A DNA stretch of 64,000 bases from Myripristis murdjan (GCF_902150065.1 NC_043996.1:14025485-14089484), one strand, 5' to 3'; positions 1-22,199 are shown, numbered from the stretch's first letter. Program-made: numbers and translations. Notes: a model not told the origin generated them from the sequence alone.

Positions 1-38
1 ATGTGTCCCCAAGTGGAGTCGCAAAAACCATCAAGCGC

Positions 39-596
39 TAGTGAGGGGCGATATGGACTAAAAATTTTACCACGATAATTTCTGGCATTTATTGCGATAA
101 CGATAAAAGTGACGATAAAAAATATAAAACAATTCAACTCCATCTTTTTGACTACAAATCTATCACCGCATTCAGTCTTGAGAACCCCACAAATACTGCT
201 CAAAAATAATACTTACTGTAGTCAAATACGCTACTAAACTATACCAATTAAGTTTAAGTAGTACACCTGTACTGCATCCTTTGTAATCACCGCTTTTTTG
301 CAAACTTTGCATATGACAGATGTTTGCTCCACGTCAGACTTACTGTAGCCAAACCAGTTCCAGATAATCGAGCTGGAGCCTCGTTTAGCAACGAGCTCTT
401 CGCTATCAGCCCCGCCTTCCGCCATGCTTGTTATTGTGCTACATGTGTGAGCTGCCGGCTGCCAGCGGCGAGTGCGTTGCGCACATAATTACATCATCAA
501 CAGGAGTTTATCGGTATTATCGCGAGATGACATATTCTTACCGTGGGGAATTTTTTTGACGATATATCGCAAACGATAACATATCACCCATCCCTA
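39..596 (-). mobile_element. Internally deleted hAT-family DNA transposon
   Basis: The two ends are inverted repeats: TAGTGAGGGGCGATAT at 39-54 and, on the opposite strand, TAGGGATGGGTGATAT ending at 596 (13 of 16 match). They are flanked by a perfect 8-bp direct repeat, TCAAGCGC, at 31-38 and 597-604, which is the target duplication length of hAT elements. The minus strand at 425-234 encodes a short frame with the N-terminal part of a BED zinc finger (IIWNWFGY, then ICKVCKK, a C-x2-C pair), as in ZBED/hAT transposases. The rest of the finger and the catalytic domain are absent. At 558 bp it is a non-autonomous deletion derivative; the intact target duplication suggests a recent insertion. 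Confidence 0.9.
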
Positions 597-959
597 TCAA
601 GCGCTACAACGAAATAAAACATGTTTTCAGTTATTTCACCTTTTTTTGTTAAGTACATAACTCCACATGTGTTCATTCATAGTTTTGATTCCTTCAGTGA
701 GAATCTACAATGTAAATAGTCATGAAAATAAAGAAAACGCATTGAATGAGAAGGTGTGTCCAAACTTTTGGCCTGTACTGTAGCTGCAGCAGGTACGGGA
801 ATGGGAAGTACAAAGGCAGCATTAGTTTCAGTAGGATGACAGCTTTGAAACATCCTAAATGCTCACTCTGATGCAAAACCTGACTCATTTTGACAAGAAA
901 AAGATGATTAATTTAATTAGATAAAATCTTTCATTTGAAATTGAAGTCCACATGAATTC

Positions 960-1443
960 AAATGTAAGACCATTTAATGACTTTTAACGCCTGATATTTC
1001 TAAAATTGAACTTAAAACTCGTTTTCAGGGGCTTTTTTTTTTTTTTTGGACAAATACTCTCCTTCTTATGCAATTCAGCATTTCAAGTGAATGCTAAGGT
1101 AAATCCCATCTCTGTAATTGAGTGCAGAGGTAACTTTTAGCTGGGAACATGGGCTTTATTAATTAGATGCCTTTGTGAAATGCTGTTACAAGCTTTGTAA
1201 GTGTCCTTTAGATGGTGTTGTAATAAATACTTTTTTTCCATAGAATTTCACAGGTAAGTATAAGCATTTTCTAGGATTTCTAGTATAAAGTGAGTCAGGT
1301 TAATCTACAAGAAGTACAAAGAAATACATGGATAAATAAAATGAAATAAAATGTTTTATGTTGATACTAAGATCTAATAAAGTCAAATTTAAGACTATTT
1401 CATGATTTTTAAGGCCTGGGATTTGTCAAATTGAATTTAAGAC
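960..1443 (+). repeat. Pair of 59-bp direct repeats
   Basis: The segment 960-1018 recurs at 1385-1443 with 11 mismatches in 59 ungapped positions (about 81%). Both contain AAATKTAAGAC at the left and AATTGAAYTTAARAC at the right. The pattern of repeated 'ttaagac' words is one I recall from dispersed short repeats of teleost genomes, so these are probably two copies of an old interspersed repeat rather than a local duplication; the family is not identified. Confidence 0.55.
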
Positions 1444-2194
1444 ATTTTAGACTTTTTAAGCACTTATTAACAGTCTGGTTATTTGAAGGATGAAGGAAGT
1501 AGAAATCAGTTTTCAGTAAAGGATCAATGTGTTTAGACTTTGTGATAAGGAAGGCCTTGGAAAGGCTTCTTCCTGAACTCATGAACAGCTTTAATTGGTT
1601 GGGCATGGAGGCATTTTCATATTGAAATTTTTTAACTTGATGAGATAAACCTAACTGGGTATTGGAAAAAGGGTCAAAGATGAAGATGAAAGATGAAGAT
1701 AAATATGAAATTACTTTTTCTGGGTCTCAGCTCTGTGCTGCTTACAGTCTGTTTCTAAACGCCAGCTTTGTGAAGCTCACAACACAGTTTCTGTTGAAAC
1801 TGTATCATGCAGGTGTTGATCCAGTTCTCTGGTAATTTTTCGAGAAGTGTGTAATGTTTACCGGCTCTGTCAGTGAGCTTCATCTTGCAAATGCTGTTGC
1901 TCAATATAAATGCCAAGCATAATAGGAAAACTACTTCACCTTAGGCTATGTAAAACATGCCATATTTATTTTTATATAACATTTTCTTTCAAATAAAACT
2001 GTCAGATTCATCCTACTGAAACGGGCTTGGATGACGTTCTCCCTGGAACGACCCTGACATCAGACACAGCCACAGCAGATAGGACCCATTTCATCAGTTG
2101 CAATAAATAAATATATAAATAAATAAAATAAATTGTACTCTCTGTCCACCGAGGTCTCGTGAAAGTAAGTGTATCGTACAACTCACTGTCAGCA

Positions 2195-2297
2195 ACAATA
2201 TCAGCAGAAGTTTCCATGTCAGGCAGATGACGATACTTGATTTTAAAGCCAATACTGGCTGATACCGATAACGTGATGATATAATTGTGCATCCCAA
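2195..2297 (-). mobile_element. Possible degraded hAT-like MITE end
   Basis: Read on the minus strand from 2297 the sequence begins GGGATGCACAATTATATC and continues with CGTTATCGGTATCAGCC. This resembles the GGGATGCAC... terminus plus 'tatcggtatcggc' body of short hAT elements in fish, and the terminus of the clear element at 13283-13482. No matching second end or target duplication was found, so it is truncated or a chance resemblance. Confidence 0.3.
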
Positions 2298-4737
2298 AAA
2301 GCTGACGTAAGTGTCCTTTTTTGTTTAACTGTAACTTCCCAACAAATATGTCATCACTGTTATCCCAGCCAAACAACTGAGGATCAATTGCAAAATAAAC
2401 ACACACACCACCATTTTTTCTTTTCCTTTTTTCTCAATTTTTAAACAGATTAATTTTTTTGGAAGGCATTTTAAGATGTAAAGGACATTGAAGACACAGA
2501 GTAACCTACAAAATAATTCTGGTAAAAGCGAGTACTAGACAGACAGGAGAAAAAGAGGTCAGGTGAAATTTAAAAAAAGAAACTGACCATCTCATCCTCC
2601 AGACCCTGGCTGATGATCTTCAGCTCTCTCGTCTTCATTCTGCCACAAGTGCACCAACTACAAAGAGGAAGAAACAAATGCATAAATGAAACACTTTATT
2701 TCCCATTAACAGCTGTTGGCTGAAGACTTCTTATCGCACAAGTTAAGCCTTTTGCCAGGCCTGCCCAGTAAAGACTTTGATCTCAGTGAATAACAAAAAC
2801 AGAATTCAGTCTTTGGCTTCTACAGTAATGACGGTCTAAATAGGGAAAGGTGGTCAGTGATGCATTTACGGCTCTAAAACCATCAGAGAAGAGACACAGA
2901 CTTAGAGAAAGTGTAACATGACACAGCTCTTATCACACACTCCCATAACAACAACACAGAGATCTCAGCCTGTTTACACCGCTGGAGAAACCAGCAACGT
3001 TCACTTAAACACCTCATCATCCTGGCCCTGACCGTTAATTCCTTGTGGGGAAGGTTCTTAAATGAAAACGGAGTCAGCGAAGTCAAAGCAGCTGGGTTTA
3101 TTTCTCTTGCAGCAAGGAGACAAATCAGTACAATAGTACAGAGTTATCTGAAGAAAAAGTTGAGCATGTGAGTCTTTATGTGCATGACTGTTGTCCAGTC
3201 ATACATTGTTGCCTTGTCATATACGTCATTATTGCTATCGAGACTCACCTAGGAGGGAAGTAAGATAAGTGGGGGGCAGTGCAAGATGCTACGGTGCAAG
3301 ATGCTACAGTTGCATTCTGTGGTGAGAGCGAACATGAACAACAAGAAGATACATGAGAACGCTATGTTCGAACATTGTGCACTGACACTCTGTTCTTTCT
3401 TACTTAGTATAAGCAGCACATTGTTCTAATATTTCTCCTTTCACTTTAGCAGAGATACAAAGCTGATATACTGTAATAAACACTTCAGGCATGAGTGCTG
3501 ATACATCAGATGAACTGAACTCCAGGCAGAGTTAGAGTGCTTATAACATTACTACTTCTATGCTTGTTCCTAAATTGTCGCCACAAAATTAGTCAGTTCC
3601 TCCTTTTGGCATGTAAGCATTATTTGTCACCCAAATAATTTCTTTTCATCATACTAAAAAAGACAATAACACATACAGCAGGATAATTCCAACAAGATGG
3701 TGCTTCTTCTGTTTGCACTGATCCTCTTATTGTCACAAATACAACTTAAGTAAAATGAGCACTCAGTCCAGTAAATTGAGTACATACCTGGCATTTGTAA
3801 AAGTGGCTGTAAACAAATTCACACTCCTATCTGACTGTGATTACCATGTGAGCCACAATTAAGTCTCACGACACACTAACCTCAGTCTAACCTGCCATAT
3901 CTACACGTTAACCCACGGCATTTTCCAATGATGCCTGCACAAACAACTTATATTGTTATGTTACACAATGCCAATAAACCTGCAACAATAAATGTGATGT
4001 GATTAATGAGTGCCTTATCTCTTTGAGGCTACAGGCTTGTATGTCTACAGACTGCAGTGCACCATGGCAACCCCATGTTTACATCATTTCTATCATATTT
4101 GGGTGTCCAGCTTCTCAGTTACCTGATCTCATTAAAACACACAGACTCCACAGCTTCACCTGCTGTAAATTAAAGCACAGTGGCATTAATCATGACAATA
4201 ATCCAGCAGTAACACCAATGTAAGAGTCAGAGGTGGATATAGTTATAACGGTATTTCAGTACAAATTTCAGCAGTGTTATAACATTTTACACTGTTATTC
4301 TAGTGGTAAGGTTTTGTGAAAAATTTAATATTTTTTAAAAGAAAGGAAAATAACTTCTCACCTACTTTATAATAATAAAATTATCCCTTATTATTTAGCT
4401 ACATAATCCAGGAGTTAAACCGTTCTCCAGTGATTTAACTCTTACCAGTATTTTAAAAAAAAAACAGCTTCATTTATTCATCAGGTTTAATAAATAGTGA
4501 GGCGAGCGCGTTTCCCTGCCTGCCGGACGTCACATAAACATCAATTCGCACTGTATATAAACACAAACGCATGCACTATTAGAATAATAATCAACTCACC
4601 AATGCCGCTTTCTATCAGCAAGTAAAACGACGCATAATCAGGTGTAACAGGTCTCCTCGAATGTGCAGTGCAACATGACCCAACATGTGTCCTCTGGAAA
4701 AAAAAAAAACGCGCGTTTACAATATCGACTGTGCTCG

Positions 4738-4930
4738 TTATGGAGCAAAATCCACAAAGCGCCCCGACAGGCCAAACTGCTCCATTCACCCTGCTGGAGG
4801 AGGAAGTGGGAAAACAGGATGTGAGGTCATTAGAGGACACTTCTTGGAGTGAATTTCTGCAACTTGGCTGCGATGAAGGCGAACGGGGACAAGGCAAAGC
4901 CCCAGCCGCAGGCGAGCATCCCCAACCCTG
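4738..4930 (+). other. Orphan coding-like stretch, possible first exon
   Basis: An ATG in good context (G at -3, G at +4) opens a frame beginning MEQNPQSAPTGQ and continuing through LEEEVGKQDVRSLEDTSW and EFLQLGCDEGE. Composition is protein-like (acidic, Glu/Asp/Gln rich) and the local DNA is richer in C, G and CpG than its surroundings. Possible donors are GTGAGG at 4820 and a non-canonical GC site near 4911. I recognise no family and found no partner exon. It may be the first exon of an unrecognised gene or a chance frame; the antisense frame is equally long. Confidence 0.2.
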
Positions 4931-7900
4931 GTTAACTTTTAGTAATGGCTTATCTTTACCAGTGCAGGCGTGCTGGTTTAATAATTAGCAGCCCAGATGG
5001 GGAAAAAAGGCCTGGTGGTCACTGGGTGAACATCATGTTTTAACTGTGGGGCTGCGGTCACCCCAGTTCAGCAGAAAGAAAAACAGCTGATGTGTCACGA
5101 AATGTGTGTGATCTCAGGCCACTCAAACATCTCAAAGGTGTGTTGAAGTAAATGTTACTGGGTCTTAAAGTTTAGTTTATCTGGTCTCCTGTGGTCCATA
5201 CATACAAATTTGTCAAAAACTGCCAAGCTCTTATGCATGAAATTGAACATCACAACTCCTTAGATGTACCAGTTTCAAGTTGTCTTATATCTAAAATCCT
5301 AACTAGATTTTTTTTTTCCACCAGCAACTTGCTATCTAAGCCAAAGAAGTCTGTTAAAATTTGTTCAAATGTAGTCAATAAACATATTCCTACTTAAAAC
5401 TGACCTTTACACCTTCCTGCAATGCTCATTTGAATAAGAAAAAGATGATTTTTCCAAAAATGAGGTTTACATTTTGTTGAAGTTTATCGTGAAATGCTCT
5501 GATACCTGTAGACCCTCTGTGTTATTAGAGTCAGCCTCTCATGTTGGAATATTATTAAATCCTAATAAACATGTAGGATTCTTAAGGACAACAAGTGAGT
5601 TCATGCCAGCAGTGTAGGCCTACTACATTTTTCAGACAACCCATACAAAGGTTTTTGGGTATTTTTACAAAAAGAAGTGTACACAGTTCATTCAGGACAG
5701 ATAAATTATGCTGTATTTACTCCTTTCGCATCTTGCTGAAGCATTAAAGCTGGTCCGGCTCCACATCATTGTCCTCCTGAAAGGGCAGTGAGTGATTAGT
5801 TCAGAGCAGGTTTACAGTGGTGTGCATGCAGGAGTCAAATAAGGACTGTGTTTACAACCTACAGATTTGGGGTTTATCCAAGGGAAGACTGTAAACACCA
5901 GGCTCACAGTCTAACAGGCCCAGAGTGTTAGAGCCACAGCCCCCATCCAAACTAAACTAAAATAAAACAGTACTGATGTCAAGATCTGGCCCCACAAGAG
6001 CTTAAAGTGACAGGCCTGCTGAGAAAGTTATCATCTCTGTCACCCTCAGCCTCTGACTACGAGGTGAGCTAATTCCTCTCTGTATCGTATGGGGATGGAT
6101 TTGAAGAAAATACAAACAGCGCAAGAACAAAGACAAAGGCCATTTTTCAGAATGAGGCCGATCAAAGACCCACTGTTTCAGCACATGCTGCTACAAACTG
6201 GCATTTTCACTGATATCAGATTTTAATCAGTCGTTGACCTCTCTTGTTCAGCGGTGCTGTTTCAAATTAGTCGTCAATAATAATTAGTCTTCAGTAGTAG
6301 TCCTCTACTGTCTCTGCCTCCACGATCAGGACTGCCCGACTCTGCTATTGGCCAAATTGAGACTTGAAATATGTTTTTAACTTTTTGATTCTCTTACCAT
6401 GAATTTTCAATTCAAGTGGTACAGCTGATTAGATTATCGGGTGGCAACTGCATGACTATGAGGCCACAACAATCATGCACCAATGTTTTTCTCTGCCCTT
6501 TTTGCAGATCTCTCTGTTTTGTGATGATTCCAGAGTTTCACATTCCTACCAAAACAAAAGCAAATCTGGAAAGAATAAAGTAGAGTTAATGTTTCCTCAG
6601 AGAGTAATACAATACTTTCTGCTAAGTCTTTCAAACAGAGTAGCCTGTGCTTTAACAGGTACACTGCCTTACCATTTTGATTTGGCCTCGTTTTGACTCA
6701 TATTAACAGTTTTGTTAATATAACAGCTGCAGAAATGAACATTTAAGCAATCATTAATTCGTGGACAGCAGTCTCCATAGTAACCACTGGATGAAACACA
6801 GACATGGGCTTAACATGGTGTTAAAATTTAAAACTGATGTAAGTCAGCACATGGCAGACAGCAATACTGTATATGCAACAAAACCTAACTGATACATAAT
6901 GTGCACTGTCCCAAAAAAACTAATAAGGCTGTTGAACAATCATATGTAAAGTATTTAAATTAAAATTTGTGAGTCAGATATGACTAGCGAGTGTCACTAA
7001 CAATCCTGTCCTCTACAACCTTGCAGTCCCTAAAACTGAATGATTGGCCATACTGTGTATGTTAGAAAACAAGTGAACTGAACTTTTTACCGTTTTTGCC
7101 CTGTGGTTGATCCTTCACCTTGTTTTCATTTTTCAGGTTTGCTTTGACAGTCCTCCCAGGTCTTTAAAGGAACATTTGTCTATTTAACATCAACACCTGA
7201 GTCGAGCCAACTCAGCATGTGCGATTTTAATAAAAGGAGACCAGAGCATTGTCTTGGCTTTAATTTTGTATTTCATATGGATGTAGTAGTCTTTGGAGGT
7301 GGTCATGAATTATTTGTGGGTGGCAGCTGATTTCATAATGTATGAAAATAAATAATAGCAAATGCCTCTTCTGATGAAGGATGGTGACTCGACCCGTATG
7401 TCCCAATTATTGTTAAGAAATCATCAAGAAAATGCAAAGAAAAAGATCAACCAACATCAAACAACCAGCGCAAACTTAAAACAAAAGCACAATCCTTAAG
7501 TCAGTTCAATTTGATTCTTTATTGCCATTTTATCCACGGTTCACTGGACTGAAACAGAAACCCAGACGCACTGTCATCATTTTAGCTCTGATGTGCCTGT
7601 GCTGTATTTACTTCACTCAACCTGGCTAAGTTCCCCCTCCAGTGGTTAATGTGAGAAAAACAAAAATGTGACCACAGCAGCCCACTTCTGCATGCACATG
7701 CCCACAAACAGTATACCCCCATCCATTCCTCTTCTCATCAACCTGACCCAACTACAAATCCTCACAACCACTCTTTTTTCATTGTTGTTGCTGTTGTTGC
7801 AGCAGGTAGAGAGAAGCTCAAACTTGGTGCAGAACTAGTTCACAATATTGCAGTTTTGCAGATGGGACAGTAGGCTGCTCTTCTAACTTGTTTCAATTAT

Positions 7901-8049
7901 TTACTTCTTAACTCGCTGTGAGAATGAAACACCTGTGCAAAGCTGTGCAAATAACGCTGTATGAGTATCGATTACATTTTAAAGTAAAACAGACTACATG
8001 ATCTCCATTGGTACCTGTTACATTTAATGTCACTCTTTGGCCTGATTTT

Positions 8050-8052
<3 letters not shown>
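4931..8052. other. Intergenic stretch upstream of gk5
   Basis: No coding exon that I can support. AT-rich, with scattered short frames on both strands that lack splice context. A CTCF-like word (TTCCCCCTCCAGTGG, 7631-7645) is present but unproven. A short minus-strand frame at about 5745-5775 after a good acceptor (ending EDNDVEPDQL, then a stop) could be a terminal exon, but no partner exon was found. Confidence 0.5.

Positions 8053-8085
<33 letters not shown>
8053..8085 (+). repeat. Poly(T) tract, 33 nt
   Basis: Uninterrupted run of 33 T just upstream of the CpG-rich region before gk5. No target duplication or SINE body was seen next to it, so it is scored as a simple repeat. Confidence 0.9.
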
Positions 8086-8087
<2 letters not shown>

Positions 8088-8099
8088 GTGTTTCAACAA

Positions 8100-8694
8100 G
8101 TGACAACACAGCAGGACGCAAACTAAGCAGTGCGCATGCGTGGTACCACGACGATCTGGTGCGGTACGGAAGCCGCGAGAGCAGTGCGGACGTCCAAAAC
8201 GCAGGAGGATCGAGGGGCGGGCGGGACGCTTGGCTCTACTGCTTATCCTCACATGAACCTCCGAAGCGAAACTTTACTACAACTTCTCAGAAGCAAACTT
8301 GCGTCAGGTAAACAGTCCGGTGAGAGGTGATGAGTGATGCAAAAGGTGGGACTTGTTGCATATTTATGTCAGTGCTGATGTTAACGTTAACTAGAGCTAG
8401 CTTAACCGTCGACTTGGGCTATGGTGCGCAGAGGGGCTTATCCGCGGTAAAGCAGTCACGGAGGCTCACTTGGAGCTAGCAGAGAGAGCGCCTCGCCGTG
8501 TCGCTTATCGGCTCCACTGCCAGGGGACTGTCTAAGGTCCGAAGGCCAAGGGAAAGTGTTACACCCACCCCTAACTCCAGTTAAAGATTGGTTGTTATCG
8601 GGTCAGAGGCACTCAGGCTGTAAACAACCCCAGTCCTGGCTGACCATGGTGGAGCTGAGGACGCTTTAATTGTTGCCGGAGAGATAATTTCACC
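8100..8694 (+). promoter_or_regulatory. CpG-rich 5' region of gk5
   Basis: CpG density is clearly higher than in the flanks (for example around 8140-8230 and 8405-8510), as expected for a housekeeping promoter. A possible untranslated first exon ends at 8308 before gtaaac, and a good acceptor (cccctaactccag) ends at 8580, 114 nt upstream of the gk5 ATG. The ATG at 8254 that opens MNLRSETLLQ is out of phase with gk5 after such splicing, so it would be an upstream frame rather than an N-terminal extension. No TATA box is obvious. Confidence 0.5.
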
Positions 8695-17918
<9,224 letters not shown>

Positions 17919-18548
17919 CACTGGACGTACACAACGAAAGACAATAGATTTATTAAATGGTTCTTCTTACACACAGTGATGGATTTCAGGGTGGAATAAT
18001 GTGGGTAGCCATCCACATAAACCCTTACTTTGAGTCAGATTTGAATCCTGGAGTAGTTTCTGAAAATTGTGCTGCAAAGCACTTGGTGATTAACTCCGTC
18101 TGTAAAATGGTTTTGCAGTTTATATGATAGATGAATAAGTAGATGGACATGAGGTGGAGACGTACATAAATGAACGGACAGAGATATGGCCACATACAGT
18201 GAAGAGCTGCCGCTAATAGAGTCCACTGTGTGATCCTGTAACAACAGTTACTTCCTCTGTCCAGGGGAGATCACTGCTTTTTTTGCTCATCGTGCCAAAC
18301 AAAACACAACAGAAGGTCACCAGCAGTGACGTCAAGAGTGTGAATGGCACTAGAGCACAACATCAAAGCCACATCACTGGAGGCTTGAAGAGCTTTGAAC
18401 CGTTGACCACATACAAAACTCATTCCCAAACTTGATTTCTTGACACCCGACCAGCCTTATCCAAAGTGTCTTTCACTCATTCCAGATCTCAGGTTACTGG
18501 TGCCTCCTAAGATTTATTTCATCCATCTTGATTAATGTGTAGATGTTG

Positions 18549-18565
18549 CCCACATGAGGGCGCTC
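18549..18565 (+). promoter_or_regulatory. CTCF-like motif
   Basis: CCCACATGAGGGCGCTC matches the CTCF core CCACNAGRGGGCGC at most positions. It lies between gk5 and atp1b3. Motif resemblance only. Confidence 0.35.
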
Positions 18566-20070
18566 CTGACTGGCTTCACAGCCTTTTAGCTCCTCAGCCT
18601 GACATATACAACTCCATGCCACATGGTTTTAACAAGAAGTCAGGTTTTAAGATAATCTATCTCAAATTGAAATGATTCTCTCTGACTAATTCTATTTCTC
18701 CTTTCATTTAAACTTGACTAAATGGCAGTGGGTTATATGGATTCGATTTTTGCTATTCATGATGCCCCGTGTGGCATCATGAATGGCTGTGATGGTTTTA
18801 CTCAGAAGTTTCATCCAAAAAGCAAAGAGAGCCGAGAGGCCACATCCAAACAGGGATCAGAATCTCTGGTTCTCCTTGAACTGGGTCAGATACTCAGAAA
18901 ATACAGCAACTTGATGTCATTCTGCTTTGTGTTGCCAATATCCCCCTTTTTATTACAATTCCATGTTTCATTTTATGCAAGGTATTTAGTGTTTTATTTT
19001 CCAGAACATTTCCGTCACCTTGAGGGAACCCAAGCTACACATGTTGACTTTAGGAAATCTGATTCAGCCTTGTTTTTGTGATTGTTAATTATGAATCTGC
19101 TTGGAGAGTGCGTCCTTTAACCTGCACTGAGACTAATGTAAATACCGAGTTGATACAAGTTGACAGGGTTGTTTAAATGTTGAAACTGGAACAAAGATGA
19201 TTGTACGGTGTTTGCTGTTCAAAGGGGATCCAGCTGATTATCAGTGTTCTGATATCCTTCCCCTTTCACTCAGTTTAGTTTGTGGTAGTGACCATTTCAC
19301 CGCTGTCCCTCTTTGCCAGAAATGCCCCCAGGTCTTGGATGTTACACTGACAGGTATCTCTACTGACAATGAATTGTAGAAGATCGGAAAGTTAACTATG
19401 AGAGCAACATTTTATTTTAATGGGATATGGGTACATTTTTCTGTGCAGCACATTATTGCAGTATTACTGTAACAGAACCCTCACTTGGGTGTCATCTCAC
19501 AACAGAAATTGTTATTTCTCTATGGAACAGGTCTAGGCTATCATTTGTCAAATTTCACATCAGCATCTTGGTTCTTTGTGTTTTGCATTGGGAGATTGGC
19601 AAATTGATGTGGTGTACAAAAAATTGATTGTATTGGTCGCAAAACAGAGGTAGTTTATATAAATATTGAGTAGTATTCCTCTTAATCCATCGCATAAATT
19701 GTTGAGCAACTCATATGTAGTACCACCGTAAATTTTAATGAATTATTTCTTGTCTAATTGTCTTAGCCTTTTAAGGAGTTTACACTGCTGAGTTTTGATC
19801 CACAGCGACCTCCATGTTGATACCATGTGATACTGTCCTGGACCAAGGGTGTTCCCCATCCTTTACTCAGCCTGAGAAATTCACAGCTGAGGTCACAAGT
19901 AAGCCCATAGTGAAATGATGGTCATGTCCTCAAAATAATATGTGTATTTACATGTGTGACATTATCACAACCTACTAAAGAAATTTAAACTGTGAATTTC
20001 ACTCTAGTTCTACATGTATTTGTTCAGTATTGTCAACCATTTTGCCTTTCTCCATACTGTGCTGATATGC

Positions 20071-20076
20071 AATAAA
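20071..20076 (+). terminator. Candidate poly(A) signal of gk5
   Basis: AATAAA about 2.15 kb after the gk5 stop; the first canonical hexamer I found on this strand downstream of the gene. Assignment to gk5 is inferred from position. Confidence 0.35.
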
Positions 20077-21347
20077 TTTATATTTTCAGATGCTAAATGT
20101 TCTGCCAACACTATACTTGCTGAGATTGTACCTCAGACTGAAAACTGCATTTCAGGTGGTTAAATCTGAAATTTATAACAATTGCGCTTCATTCCATTTT
20201 TTTGAATGGCAAATGTTGACATCCCGAGCTTTTTGGGGAATTACAAATGACAAAGATGCACTGTGATTAAACATTTGAATGGTAATTACTGTTGCCAGAT
20301 CGTATACAAGTACGAATGTTGTGAAAAGGGTTGGAATTAAAAAAAAAAAATGAAATTTGCAATGGTTTCTTGTGGTGATGTGTCTCTTTATTGAAGTTGT
20401 GAGCAGATGCTACTTCCTAAAACTGTCCGGCGTGAATCTTTGGAGGAACAAAAGGGGTTTTACTTCCTTGGGGACTCCTGGGAAATGCAGTCGCCTCGTG
20501 TCTGGGGAATTAGAGGAAGCCCAGGCCATCAGATGGGTTCAGGGATTGGTTTCCCATTGATGTGAACGATCTCACAGTGGGTGTTGCTATGGCAGCTTGT
20601 GGATTGATTGACTGAGAACAAATGGGGTATGTATTCCTGCTTGCGGTGCTGGTATGGTGGAGGGGGCACTAATTGAGTGCACAGAAAGGGTTTTTTTTTC
20701 TGCAACAATGGGAGGATTGTGTGTTTGCTGAGCCAGAGGAAGAGGTGAGGTGAGTTTTCGTGCATCGCAAGGCTCCATACAGTGTAGCTTTTCTGCATCA
20801 AATCATCTCATTCCCCTCCTCTTCCTCTGGCGTAGCTGTCAATCTCTCCCTCTCAGCTTGCCAGCCAAGCTTTCAACATCTCTCTCACTCATTTGGTACA
20901 TGGGCAGCTTTTTGCCAGTGGGCTTGGCAGCGGGTTGCCTTCACTGGGGAAATGTGTTAGAGTGAGATAGACAGGACTAGCCCATGAATCAGTGCTGCTG
21001 GCTCTCACACTAATCAGAGAAAGAGGGATGTGTGTGCGTGTGTGTGTGTCTGTGGGCGCGCATGTGTGCTGGTATTGTGCAGGGCACTCCTTTGTATGAG
21101 TTGCAGTGGGCCCTGCCTTGCAACAAATTAATTCTGACAGCAGGAATTGGATGCATTGCGACCACTACTCCAACAACCCCCCCACACCACTCCTCCTTCC
21201 CATGAACTCCGCATCAAGGGTCATTATGTAACTCCTTCTTTCTCCTTCCTCGCTATCTCTCTTTGACAGGCTGTCATTGTTGGCTGAAGTGTCAGGGGGT
21301 TGGAAGTTAAGCTTTTGTCATCCTCTTCAATATCAGCTGCCTCAAAT

Positions 21348-21351
<4 letters not shown>

Positions 21352-21382
<31 letters not shown>

Positions 21383-21393
21383 TCTCTCTCTCC
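21352..21393 (+). repeat. (CT)n microsatellite
   Basis: About 42 nt of CT dinucleotides with two CCC interruptions, upstream of atp1b3. Confidence 0.85.
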
Positions 21394-22199
21394 CTGACTC
21401 ACTTCCTTCTGACGGCGGCTCGCATTCTGGTTTCAGAAAGGCTGTATTGCCATAGCAACAAGCGTCGGTAAATGCCCCAAATATCTAGCGTATGCTCAGT
21501 GCAAAAAAGCAGCTACAAACAGCTTCCTCACCGGCTGCACCTCTCCTGATGACTTATGTAAGTGTGCGTGCAGGCGTGCGTGCGTGCGTGCGTGCGTGTG
21601 CGAGCTCTTTCCACGGGATTGATTAGCATTGCACCCTGAGCCACCATCTCAGTGCTCATTCTCAAAAGAAATATGCCTGGCAGCTTATAAAGGAATTGAT
21701 ATTTGTTTGCTGACTCAACACATATACACACAACACAAAGAACTAGGATAGCCTGTAATAATCCTGTAATAGATTATTGGATGGGCTACTCTACAAATAT
21801 CACCATACAAGCTGTAGAAAGGATTGGATATTGGATATAACATTATGGTCAGATTGGTATGATAACCTCAGTATGGGCAACCATGTGCCACGGAGGGCCA
21901 CCAATCACTCCAACTTAGTTCTTGGTTGGCATAAAAACCTGCACACACTTACCCCTCCATTGCACATGGTTTCTCATTATGTTCAAACAGGAATATTAAA
22001 AGCATATTGAAGTGATATCTTTCAGACGCACGTACACTGGACAGTACATTGTTGGGGCTTCTTTTGTTTCTGTAGGTTGTTTCAATTAAGCCCCGCGCCA
22101 CTGAAACTATTCCCAAGCAGAGAGGCATAGCGCCACTGCCAGTAACCAGGATGATTAGTAAAGAATTTTATTTTTAATTGTACTCTATTTATATTTTCT

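Larger units (their letters stand above)
605..4500. other. Non-coding stretch, no gene recognised
   Basis: AT-rich sequence without a frame I can tie to a protein family. It holds the repeat pair at 960-1443, a degraded hAT-like end near 2297, and a short tandem around 3284-3312 (GTGCAAGATGCTAC twice). A segment at about 2588-2656 on the minus strand is bounded by a strong acceptor-like tract and a gtcagt donor-like site, but I could not assign it to a gene. Confidence 0.5.
17919..22199. other. gk5 3'UTR and gk5-atp1b3 intergenic DNA
   Basis: No further coding exon was found. In particular, no TFDP2 exon was recognised, although TFDP2 separates these two genes in human as I recall. The left part up to about 20.1 kb may be gk5 3'UTR. 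The region also has a (CT)n tract at 21352-21393, a GT/GC-rich stretch at 21030-21067 and a (GTGC)n stretch near 21575-21600. Confidence 0.55.

Noticed and set aside
2588-2656. Possible minus-strand exon (frame WCTCGRMKTRELKIISQGLEDEM)
   Set aside because: Strong acceptor-like tract but a weak donor, no family and no neighbouring exons; not listed as a gene.
5745-5775. Terminal-exon-like minus-strand frame ending EDNDVEPDQL after a good acceptor
   Set aside because: Only ten codons, no upstream partner exon and no family recognised.
8254-8308. ATG frame MNLRSETLLQLLRSK... as an upstream coding exon of gk5
   Set aside because: It would join the only good acceptor (8580/8581) out of phase with gk5, and the ATG at 8695 fits the family start; at most an upstream frame in the 5'UTR.
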